A stretch of DNA of 64,000 nt from assembly GCA_015233565.1 (NCBI GenBank), contig JADFXM010000002.1, positions 1-64,000 on the forward strand, read 5' to 3'. The position numbers and the translations under genes were made by a program. Of this stretch, positions 54,801 through 63,820 are shown in pieces. This DNA is from Candidatus Rifleibacteriota bacterium (GTDB lineage: Bacteria > Muiribacteriota > Ozemobacteria > Ozemobacterales > Ozemobacteraceae). The notes below the pieces were generated by a model. It saw only the letters and a program-made list of their open reading frames with translations. It did not search any database and was not told where the DNA came from. Positions within the stretch are counted from its first letter, which is position 1. Each line of letters starts with the position of its first letter.

Positions 54801-56048
54801 CAGCCAGTGAAATTGCATAGAGGAGGCTGCTTCAAAATCAGTTTCTAAGTATTGCACAGAATTCCAGTAGGATAGCGATTTTCCAGCCCAAAAAGCGGTA
54901 AGAATCGCCAAATAAGTTTCAAAAATGGAATATCCCAAAAGCTTTTCTCGAGAATTGGTTAAGTTGTAGGTAGGAATATCGGAACCCTCAATTTTTGCCT
55001 TAAAAAAATTTCTCAAGTAGTTGAAAAGATCTCTGTAGCCGGGAGCACAAGTGGGAATTCTTGTACAATATTCAAGAACATGCTCGATAGCATGGTTTTT
55101 TCCACTTTTGTACAAAGCCAGAGGATAAAACAGCTCCGAAAACCCCTTGATTTGGAGTTTTGGAAGAATCGTTTCGACTGGCTTGCTGCCCTTGGCCCTG
55201 GCCTCTTCGTATTTTTGAAAAGCGGTTACGAAATCTTTTTCCAAAAACAGAATCAGACCTTGTACTGATTTCAGATTTTTATCTTCCGAAGAAAAGGCCA
55301 ATTTCCTGGCTTGTTCCAATTTTCTTGAAAAAATTAAATACTCGGCAATATACCTGATTGTCTCAGGGGACAAAAAGGATGGGTATTTCTGGCTCACTAA
55401 ATTAAATAAATCAAAAACTTTTGCCGCCGGCTTCGAAAGCAAAATCATCCTGGAAAAAAGAAGTTGAAGCATAACTTCAATAGACCGTGGGGGAAGATTC
55501 ATCATCCAATCAGGGTCAAACACATTCAGAAACATTTTATCCGCAAAATCTAAAGCATCGGGGTTCCTTGTGTTTAAGCGAACATTCCACCAGTTAGCCA
55601 GGAAATTCTCAGTTCTTCCGCAGTAGAAATCAAATCTTAATCCTTTGCAGAAAACCTCTTCGCTAATTCGTCCATAGGCGTTTACAAAAGGTGATTCATA
55701 GAATTGGGAAAATTTCTCAAATATTTCTTCGGGATGGGTTCTTTCAAGAGCAAGGCGAAAAGCTATTTCAGCAACAACAGAATTGCACGAAAGCTGATTC
55801 CCTGACTCATTTATTAAACCCTTTCCTTTCACGTAGCTGAAAAAGTCGTGGTCGGGAAACGGGACATCATATTCTGAAAAAACCGACTGCCAGGAAAAAG
55901 CTGGCAACTCAACATCAAGAATTCCCATTATTTCAAGAGGGATTTGATCTTCCGGAGAAAGCAGAAGATACTTTTTCTGGTAGGCAAGATATTCTTCACT
56001 TTGGCTGTAAACACTGCTCAGGTCAACTTCAGAAGATTTAATTTTCAT
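51867..56048 (-). CDS. Large SNF2-family ATPase/helicase
   Basis: 1393 residues. The first about 900 residues are helical and beta-rich and family-specific, without a SWIM motif. The motor has Walker [13 protein letters not shown] at about 962-973, DEAQ in [11 protein letters not shown] near 1058, and the C-terminal lobe with [32 protein letters not shown]-type motifs V, then [11 protein letters not shown] (motif VI). Bacterial SNF2 proteins of this type remodel protein-DNA complexes, with roles in transcription or defence, and are usually encoded beside a SWIM zinc-finger protein. Here that partner may be the gene at 23930-25690, same strand but 26 kb away. Confidence 0.92.
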   Translation of the reverse strand: [1393 protein letters not shown]

Positions 56049-56113
56049 TGCGAAAAGTTATCTTTCGACCTAATATATATGGATTTCTTTCCATTTTGCT
56101 CTCTTAACGGTTT

Positions 56114-56331
56114 CTACCAATTTCAATTATTTCGTCCATCCGACCTATTTCGTGCTTCAGGTCTGTGTAAATAGGAGTTGGGCCTGACAGAAATGAATGC
56201 TTCAACCATCCAGTAAGGGTTCCTTATTTTCATGAAAGTTCCGTGTTTTTCTTGGAAAATATACCGATCCACCTCCATTTTGATCAAATCAATGTTCTTG
56301 GGGTGATGCACGTATTTTTTGGGATTGGTAT
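56114..56331 (-). repeat. MITE-like repeat family I, copy 3
   Basis: 218 bases, from CTACCAATTTCAATTATTTC to GGGATTGGTAT; nearly the reverse complement of the copy at 34407 and similar to that at 26104. It lies across the end of a degraded DUF1566 gene, so it likely inserted there. Confidence 0.88.
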
Positions 56332-56949
56332 TACTCCCGCCCCGGGCCACATTGTGAGCGAACCATACGATACCATATTTTTCATTGAAGAGCGAAAAGA
56401 AAGTTGAAAAATATCCCTGAAAAATCCCCTGAAAAGCTCTCTGGAAACACTCCGAGAAATGATTAGCTCAATCGCGGCGATGACTACATAAGCTTTATCG
56501 AGATGGAATACATGGTCCAGCCGCAAAAAAATTGACTTACTATTTGTATTGAAGCTATCACATTTGCGAGTAGAATTTGGAATAAATAACCATCGAAGTT
56601 CTTCTCTGTTTGGTGTGCGCCAACCGTTACCCAAACTTTTTATCCAGGATTGGGCTTCATTCCAGTTCGTAGATTTGTCTGGTCCTTCCAGCCATTGAAG
56701 CTGGGTTGAAGAGTTGGTGATTGTACCATTAGTTGCGCGAGTAAAACGGATTGGTTCGCTTGTCGCGGCCAATGAGCAAGCCGGAAGAAAAAACAATAAA
56801 GATAAAGTTATTATTGCCCGCAGAATCAAACTCCTATTTAAACCGAAGTTCCCGAGTGAAAAAGCCCTCTTGTTATGACCTGAAGCCAAAAAGAAGCCTT
56901 TTTTGCCTGCTTTTTCTGTCCATGTAAATTTGACGCCTGAGAATAGCAT
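56284..56949 (-). pseudogene. DUF1566-domain secreted protein, degraded C terminus
   Basis: 221 residues as an open frame. A hydrophobic segment LILRAIITLSLLFFLPACSLAAT ends in a lipobox-like LPAC or signal-peptidase site. Then the DUF1566/Lcl C-terminal-like fold: RFTRATNGTITNSSTQLQW and AQSWIKSLGNGWRTPNREEL. After about residue 130 the frame no longer looks like the family; a plausible tail (NEKYGIVWFAHNVARGG) occurs in another frame near 56335-56385, directly before the MITE-like copy. So one or more frameshifts and the repeat have removed the end. Such proteins are often numerous surface lipoproteins in anaerobic environmental bacteria. Confidence 0.55.
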
Positions 56950-57369
56950 TTGAAGATGGTTTCAAGGGTTTTTCTACTGTCCAGTAAAAACCGTCTGAAA
57001 AATGCCTTAAATTCGTTTACAGATCAGGATTTCAATAGATTTTGCGTCCGGAACTTCGGTTTAAACTTTCGCTGACATTCCGAAAACAAGTTAATGGGGC
57101 GGTAGACAATATTCCCAAAATTCAGACATCCCAATCTCGGGGATTTAAATTTGATACCATTTTTTCGATTGATGAATTGCCAACTTGCTTTGGAAGGAAT
57201 CTTCTGATTTAGTTTTATGTAAATTGGTCTCAGGATAAAATCCAACCGAAAAGTATTCCAAAATCAGAAAACTACCTTTTGAAGCCCTTTTCCGAGAAAA
57301 TGCAAACTATCGATACCAGGAATTCTGAAATTTGGTGATTTCAGTGGGTCGCTCATAGCCTGAGCGCTA
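56950..57369. other. Intergenic region
   Basis: 420 bases. A minus-strand frame of 73 codons (57024-57245) has no ribosome site and no recognisable features. I see no repeats or RNA here. Confidence 0.45.
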
Positions 57370-58320
57370 TCAATGCCTCATCCCACGCCAGGCGATCGCG
57401 AGCAACCCCAGATACATGATAACCCCGAAAGGAGCCCCAACCCTATTTTGCGGGCCGAAGATCGACACCAGGAACATTACTGACGCGATTCCACTAACAA
57501 TAGCGAACAACTGCCGGTTTGAGAATGACGTTTTATGAAGGAAACTGAACATCAGGATTAGGACAATAATGGCCAGAAAACCGGCCAGGGACGGTGGAAG
57601 CGGGTGGGGGGGGGCTGGGGTCATCCAAAGGGGAGCCAGCAGAAAGGTGACCAGGGTAAAGCCAAAGTAGAGAAGTGCGAGCATTTTGGGAGAAGCTAGC
57701 GCCCCCCTAGACGGAATCTGTGCCAGAGGTGAGCCGATTCTGCATCCAATGTAAATTAAGGCGGTTATCATAAAGAGCGCGAGAGGTAGCTGGAGCGTGA
57801 TCTGCGTATATTCATGGATGCTGGAGACGAATCCTAATCCGACAACGAAGAGATAAGTCAGGCCTGTCGTAGCGAGAGACTTGTTGCTGAGCCATCGTTC
57901 TGTTTCTGAGCCCGAAAAAGCAACACGAGAAAGCGCGATAGGAAGCGCGATCGAAAACAGGGCCTCGACGATGGTTTCTGCGATACCGAATGACCAGTTG
58001 ACCCCGAGCCATTTTCCATAAGTGATCGGCAGCGCGGCAAACCATGTTTTGGCGAATATCCCTTCCTCGATGATGGCATACGCTACGCCGAAGGAGAGGA
58101 TTGTCAACCACCCCTTTTTCCAGATGACCGTCGCCTCACGAATAAGAAGCACGCCTGAGCCGTAAAGCACGATAACTATCAGAAAGGCTGGCGAGAGCCA
58201 GGCCGAGGGGAAAACCGGCGTCGCTCCGGTCAGAAATTCCGTGCCCACAAACGAGGCAAGCGTTATAAACAGAATTTTGCCGAATAATCCCGATGTCGGT
58301 GCTTTGTAAGCGTCATTCAT
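57370..58320 (-). CDS. Polytopic membrane protein, G+C-rich
   Basis: 316 residues, eight to ten hydrophobic segments (FLIVIVLYGSGVLLIREA, LTILSFGVAYAIIEEGIFA, IVEALFSIALPIALSRVAF, TYLFVVGLGFVSSI, LALFMITALIYIGCRI, MLALLYFGFTLVTFLLAPLW, LAGFLAIIVLILMFSFL). The EEG in AIIEEGIFAKTWF recalls the Glu-Glu of CPBP-type intramembrane proteases, but the second motif is not seen, so I do not assign that function. The DNA is visibly richer in G+C than the genes on both sides, suggesting recent transfer. Followed on the minus strand by nothing in the operon; upstream is the 137-residue gene. Confidence 0.75.
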   Translation of the reverse strand: MNDAYKAPTSGLFGKILFITLASFVGTEFLTGATPVFPSAWLSPAFLIVIVLYGSGVLLIREATVIWKKGWLTILSFGVAYAIIEEGIFAKTWFAALPITYGKWLGVNWSFGIAETIVEALFSIALPIALSRVAFSGSETERWLSNKSLATTGLTYLFVVGLGFVSSIHEYTQITLQLPLALFMITALIYIGCRIGSPLAQIPSRGALASPKMLALLYFGFTLVTFLLAPLWMTPAPPHPLPPSLAGFLAIIVLILMFSFLHKTSFSNRQLFAIVSGIASVMFLVSIFGPQNRVGAPFGVIMYLGLLAIAWRGMRH

Positions 58321-58440
58321 GGCCGCTTGCCGAAGCTGGAATCAATATTTTAAAACAAATTTTCTTTATAGCCAGCCTCCTTATCCTTTCGAGTTGCCCT
58401 TTGCAACTCTCTGAAACCAGTTTTCGAAGAAATTTTTCAC

Positions 58441-58854
58441 TCAAAACTGAAACTCCTGTTTGAGTCTCATGGAAGGGTGGATTCCCTCTTGATGAAACGA
58501 TTCCCAATCAAAGCCTGGATTATCCAAGGCTTTTCGTTCAAAATGATCGATCCATTTGGCAAAATCGGTTTCAAGCTTTTTCGAAATACGAAATTCCGTT
58601 ATTCCGGTTTTCCGGTTGGCAATTTTCAAGCCTGCATAATCCGCTTGGTCTGAAGAATCCTTAAGCCAGGCATACGGACCAAACCCGAAATCTGCCATGA
58701 TTTGGATGGTTTTTTCCACATACTCATCATTCATTTGCTGTCCAAAATCAACTAGTAATTCTGCCTGATCCAGGACTTTATTTACGGCAATAGAGTGTTC
58801 CCCGGTGGCCGGATCGTCCGGTGGATAATTTAGAAAGCGTAGTACTAGCCTCAT
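58441..58854 (-). CDS. Hypothetical protein next to uvrA
   Basis: 137 residues, starting 6 bases after the end of the uvrA-like gene, so probably in the same transcript. Mixed alpha/beta composition (VDFGQQMNDEYVEKTIQIM, TDFAKWIDHFERKALDNPG, FHQEGIHPSMRLKQEF). Family not recognised. It does not look like a nuclease or a transporter part. Confidence 0.6.
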   Translation of the reverse strand: MRLVLRFLNYPPDDPATGEHSIAVNKVLDQAELLVDFGQQMNDEYVEKTIQIMADFGFGPYAWLKDSSDQADYAGLKIANRKTGITEFRISKKLETDFAKWIDHFERKALDNPGFDWESFHQEGIHPSMRLKQEFQF

Positions 58855-58860
58855 AATATT

Positions 58861-61800
58861 TTAAAGGGGAGGGCCTTCCGAAACAAGATATCCGCCCTGG
58901 GTGCCACCCTCGGGACCAAGCTCGATGACCCAATCGGCACGCTTGATCAATTCCAGATGATGCTCCACGACTATCAATGAGTGCCCCAGAACCAGAAGAT
59001 CGTTGAATACGGTGAGCAACTTTGCAACATCAGCCAAATGGAGACCTGTGGTGGGCTCGTCGAACAGGAACAAACAACCTCTTTCCTGAGAATTTTTTTC
59101 AGAGTAGGGTGGATGCTTTTTTCGGCTTTTCGAAAGTCCCTTTCCTGAGTGAAAAGAGTTGGTTTCCATAATTGCCATGGCGAGGCGTAATCGTTGCCGT
59201 TCACCTGCGGAAAGGGTTTCGGTTGTTCGCCCGAGGCTAAGATGTCCCAGGCCGACTTTCCGCATAGGTTCAAGAGATTGCTGAATTGATTTCCGGTCGG
59301 AAAAAAAGGTGAAGAGGTCGTCAATTGGCATCTCCAGGACTTCAGAAATCGAACGTTCCTGATAACGAATTGACAAAATTTCTGGCTTGAAACGCATTCC
59401 ACTACAGTCTTCACATACAACTTGTACCCTTGCAAGAAAATCGAGGTCAATATGACTGCCGCCAGAGCCTTGACAGGTTTCGCATCGCCCCGCCGTTCCA
59501 AAGGGGGAAAACGCTGCTGCACTAAGATTCAAGGCTATTGCGCCATCGGTTTGCGCAAATGCTTCCTTGATCGGGTCAAGGCTTCCGGTAAGAGTTCCAA
59601 CCAAACTGCGATCACTACCTTCCGGAAGATTTTGATCGACCAGGATGACTTGTCTTAATTCATCCCCCACCGTGAAAGAGGAACATCCAATCGGTTTTTC
59701 CTGGCGTGCTGAGGGAAACAGAACCTCTTCCAGTAAAGTAGATTTTCCGGAGCCGGAAACACCTGAAATAACAACCAGTCCGCCGAGGGGAATATTAAGA
59801 GCGAGGTTCTTCAGATTGTTGAGATTTGCCCCGCGAATTTGAACTCCAGGGTGTCGAAGCTCATGAAGAGGGAAGTTAGGCCACGGTGCTGAATCACTCA
59901 TCCAATTGGCTGTCAGACAAGTGGAATTTGTTCGAGCTTGTTCCCATGAACCTTCCACTGTAATGTTTCCACCGGCCAATCCTGATTCAGGGCCGAGTTC
60001 GATGAAGTGGTCAGCCGATTGTATGATTTGAGGGTCATGCTCAATGACAACAACCGTGTTTCCCAAATCTCGCAACCGTTGTAACAAGTTGATCAAACGC
60101 AAGGTGTCACGTGAATGAAGACCGATAGTCGGTTCATCCAGGAGATAGGTCTTAGTATTCGGACCGGGAGAAGAATATCCGTATGGTGTAACCCTGTCGC
60201 GGGTTCATTCAGAATGTACAGAGCCTTTCGAGTTCCGGATTTGGAAAGCTCCGTTGCCAACTTCACGCGTTGAGCTTCTCCTCCGGAAAGCGTTGTGGAA
60301 GATTGTCCCAGAGTTAAATAGCCGAGACCAACTTCCTGAAGCGTCTGAAGAATTCTTGCGATCGAAGCTTGATCGGAGAAGAGTGTGAATGCTCCTGTTA
60401 CGGTTAAATCCAAAATCTGAGAAATAGAATGGTTTCGATACTTAACTTCGAGCGTTTCAGGCAAATACCGCTTTCCTCCACAGTCCTCACACTTGATTTC
60501 GACCGGATCGAGCAAGTGAAGACCGATTTCCTGTATCCCGGCTCCCTGGCATGCTTCACAGCGCCCGCCTGGAACATTCCAGGAAAATCGACTTTTATTC
60601 CATCCATTCTCTTTGGCCAACGGCTGCTTGGCAAATATATCCCGAATCAGGTCGAAAAGCCCAGTATAAGTTGCAGGGTTGGAACGAGGTGTTCGACCTA
60701 TCGGGCGCTGATCAACGACTATGATTTTTTCGATATTCCCGACTCCATGAATCTCGCAGAAAGCTCCGGGTATATCTGAAGCGCCATTAAGCTCACGACG
60801 AAGATGCCGCGAAAGAATCGTCTCCACGAGTGTTGTTTTGCCTGCTCCCGATACTCCTGTTACCGCAGTCAAAGCGCGAAGAGGGAAGGATACATCGATA
60901 TTTTTGAGGTTGTACTGAGATGCCCCGACGATTCGGATACAATGATCTTTGGAGGGGAAAAAATCAACCGCGTCGCGAAGTTCCAATCCAGGTTCACGGA
61001 GCCATTTCCGAGTTGGACTATCCTCGCCAACTTCGGCTTTCATAAAATCTGAAACTGTTCCTTCAAATAAAAGGCGCCCTCCGTTTGGCCCCGCGCCCGG
61101 TCCAAGATCGAGCATCCAATCAGATGCGAGTAACATATCTCGTCGATGATCGACTGCCAGAACGGTATTTCCGTAATCGCGAAGCCGGAGAAGCAAATCG
61201 AGAAGTTGCTCCTGGTCTCGAGTATGCAGCCCAAGTGATGGTTCGTCGAGTACATAGAGCATCCCGGAAAGCTCAGTGAATGTTTGAAGCGCGAGACTTA
61301 TTCTTCGCCATTCTCCTGAAGCCAATGACGGAGAGGGCCGATCGATTGACAAATGGCCAAGCCCAAGGCTCGATAAACATTTCATCCGAATTTGCATTTC
61401 ATCGAGAATGGGCTTTGAAAGAAGCTCATCCTTGCCTTTTAGGGACAAATTTTGAAGCCATAGTGAAAGTTGATCGATACTCATTACAGAAAGTTGATCA
61501 ATCGAACATCCCTGGAATGTTACAGCCAGAGCGTGTGAATTGAGGCGCTTTCCCTGGCAGGAAGAGCATTTAACGCTTCGGACGAAGCGCATAATATTCG
61601 GGTTCCGGTCACGCTTCAAAATGGCGTCCATACTGGGAATGATCCCTTTGTAATAATCCTCTTCACGCGGACGGGCGGTTATTCCTGACCATTTCAGACG
61701 AGATTCCAAAGGATGCTTCCCAAAAGGAATTTTGATTTTGTCTGAGCCATATAAAACGATGTGACGCTGCTCTTCCGATAATTTTTCCCAGGGAATGTCA

Positions 61801-62816
61801 ACGGAAAAGCCGTGAGCCTGGCAGACTTGGTTCAAGACGTCCATCGTAACCTGGGAATAGATTATATATCCTTTTGGAGTTGTCAATACCAATGCTCCCT
61901 CGCGCAGCGTGAGAGCTGGATCTCCAATTAGTAATGCGGGATCGATTGCATCTTCTACCCCCAGCCCCTGGCAAATCTGGCAGGCACCAAAAGGGCTGTT
62001 GAAGGAAAATAAACGAGGGCCGACTTCCGGCGGACTTTCTCCACAGGTTGGGCAAGCAAACTGAGTTGTCGCCCGTTTCAGATCTCCTGTACCAAAATCA
62101 TAGAACAATACTTGTTTTCCAATCACCAGGGCTTTTTCAACATACTCCTCAAAATTTTTCGTCGATGGGAGAAGTGCCTCAACGACAAGGACTTCTATGA
62201 AATGAATTTCTTTTGGAGGAATAGCAGGAAGGGAATCCAGAAGATGAATTGTTCCATCAATTCGGATTTTTTTGTAACCCTTTTTTTTCAAATTTTCCAG
62301 TTCCTGGCGATAAGAACCGCGGTGTCCCTGAACGATCGGGGAAAACAATGTCAAAGGGCGATTGGCCGATATTTGAAGTAATCGATCAGACAATTGGGAA
62401 GGACTTTGCGATTGATAGACTTCTTTGCATTTTGGACAGTGTGAAATTCCCAGATGGGCGAATAACGTTCTTAGGAAATCATACAAATCGGTGACTGTTC
62501 CAACGGTTGAACGAATTTGTGTCTGTTGGCCACCCTGGGAGACTCCCATTGCCGGGCGCAACCCTTTTATGCTTCGGCATGCCGGTTTTTTTATGCGGCC
62601 GAGGAACCCACGGGCGTATAAGGAAAGCGTTTCGAGAAAGCGCCGTTGGCCTTCCCTGCAAATGGTATCAAAAACCAGAGACGATTTTCCGGAGCCTGAA
62701 ACTCCGCTTACAACAGTAAGAGCGTTATGAGGAATTTTGCAATCGAAATCCTGAAGATAGTGTTCGGAAACCCCAAAAACTTCAAGAAAAGACGGATTTA
62801 TAGATGGTTTTGACAT
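58861..62816 (-). pseudogene. uvrA: Rearranged multi-module UvrA
   Basis: From the ATG at 62816 (MSKPSINPSF) a UvrA-like protein has two complete ABC modules: module 1 with Walker A VSGVSGSGKSSLVFDT, signature LASGEWRRISLAL and LYVLDEPSLGLH; module 2 with VTGVSGAGKTTLVET, LSGGEAQRVKLATEL and LYILNEPATGLHHTDI. Right after this the frame changes (near 60170) and a second Walker B, YLLDEPTIGLHSRD, appears in the new frame with no module around it. A further full module follows to 58861 ([39 protein letters not shown]). This fits a doubled, four-module UvrA (as in Chlamydia) that has lost most of module 3 through a deletion. Zinc-finger Cys pairs are present (CPKC, CEDC). The second open frame itself starts at 60102. 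Confidence 0.8.
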
Positions 62817-62827
62817 GATACTAAATA

Positions 62828-62963
62828 AACGAGTCTGTCGAAAAATACCCAAATTTTCATATTTTTATGTACCCACCTAATTTTTCGCAGCAATTTCTCG
62901 CACCAGAAGCGAGCCACTTTGTACCGAATAAAATGTACCGAGATTTTCCGACAACTTCTAACG
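62828..62963 (+). repeat. Repeat family II, copy 3
   Basis: About 136 bases from aacgagTCTGTCGAAAAATA to CCGACAACTTCTAACG, matching the tandem pair at 37229-37496, with AACG at both ends. It lies 11 bases upstream of the uvrA start, in the promoter region, and may influence its expression. Confidence 0.85.
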
Positions 62964-63055
62964 CGTCATTTCTGGCGCATTGCATACGTTGGCCGCTCTG
63001 GCGAGCACGACGAGTATAGCAAAAAATAAACAAAGATCCAATCAAAACTCTAATT

Positions 63056-63272
63056 ATTCCAATTCCAATTTACTTATTCGTTAGTGCTATTTCCTGCTTC
63101 AGATCTGCTTTAACCGGGATTCACTTTGGGAGAGGGGAACGCTTAAAGCATTCAGAAATTAATTACGAAATTTTCTGAAATTTCATTTTTTCCCTATGTA
63201 TCAACTGACTCCTCTTTTTTCCTGTTAAATTCAAGTTTTTTTTGATGCGAACGGATTAGTTGGGATTGGTAT
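63056..63272 (-). repeat. MITE-like repeat family I, diverged copy 4
   Basis: 217 bases from ATTCCAATTCCAATTTA to TTGGGATTGGTAT. Size and right end match the family, and the left third (GCTTCAGATCTGC) is shared with copy 1; the middle has diverged. The next element begins one base later. Confidence 0.7.
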
Positions 63273-63273
63273 T

Positions 63274-63478
63274 ATACCATTCATAATTAGTTCGTGGGTT
63301 TCAATCTTCTTGGCTGCTGAAGAAATTTTCCGACAACGTCGGGAGCCAAAGGCGATGAAGCAACCTTATTCGAAAAAAATTGAATATTCAGAAAAACGTC
63401 CAACGCTTTCCAATGATTTTATGGAAAATCTTTTTTTGGAGGATTAAAGCATACCTACGGATTAATAATAATTGGTAT
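63274..63478 (-). repeat. MITE-like repeat family I, copy 5 (adjacent)
   Basis: 205 bases from ATACCATTCATAATTAGTTCG to ATAATTGGTATT. Shares the ends of the family but not clearly its interior. Placed head to tail with copy 4, which suggests insertion into a target made by the first (TATTATACC). Confidence 0.6.
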
Positions 63479-63738
63479 TATTCCCCACCTTCGGAATTCC
63501 TGTTGTTGTAAGCTTCATTTTCTTCGATTGCTCAGCTTCAAAAGGCGATCCCGTAGAGATTAAAAAGTTTTCAGCCCGAATTTTGTTTTGAGACCAAATA
63601 ATCCAAAGTTAAGGAAGGAATCTCATCCAAACGAGTTCGCGTTTTCAGGTTTTGGGAAAATGGTCTCAAGACTGTATCCTCGGGAATTGGAATTCTGACT
63701 TTAGGAAACATGGCTTAGGGACTATCATTTTGAAGGAT

Positions 63739-63763
63739 TTTACTAATCTCGTTAGCTCCACCG
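63739..63763 (+). other. tmRNA/tRNA 3'-end-like attachment site, copy 3
   Basis: TACTAATCTCGTTAGCTCCA followed by CCG and then AAAATAAAAACCCGCTC: closest to the copy at 18391, including the same following hairpin. The acceptor-like TAGCTCCACCG is what the end of a tmRNA gene would look like. Marks a possible right end for the inserted region. Confidence 0.5.
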
Positions 63764-63770
63764 AAAATAA

Positions 63771-63793
63771 AAACCCGCTCATTGAGCGGGTTT
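63771..63793. terminator. Terminator at the right island edge
   Basis: AAACCCGCTC / ATT / GAGCGGGTTT, a perfect 10-pair stem. On the minus strand it is followed by TTTTTATTTT, so it is a strong terminator for the gene ending at 63821. Nearly identical to the hairpin at 18424. Confidence 0.88.
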
Positions 63794-63820
63794 CTGTTTC
63801 CATTTAAAACAAATGGTTCA

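Noticed and set aside
57024..57245. 73-codon minus-strand frame
   Set aside because: No ribosome site or neighbours in operon spacing, and nothing recognised.
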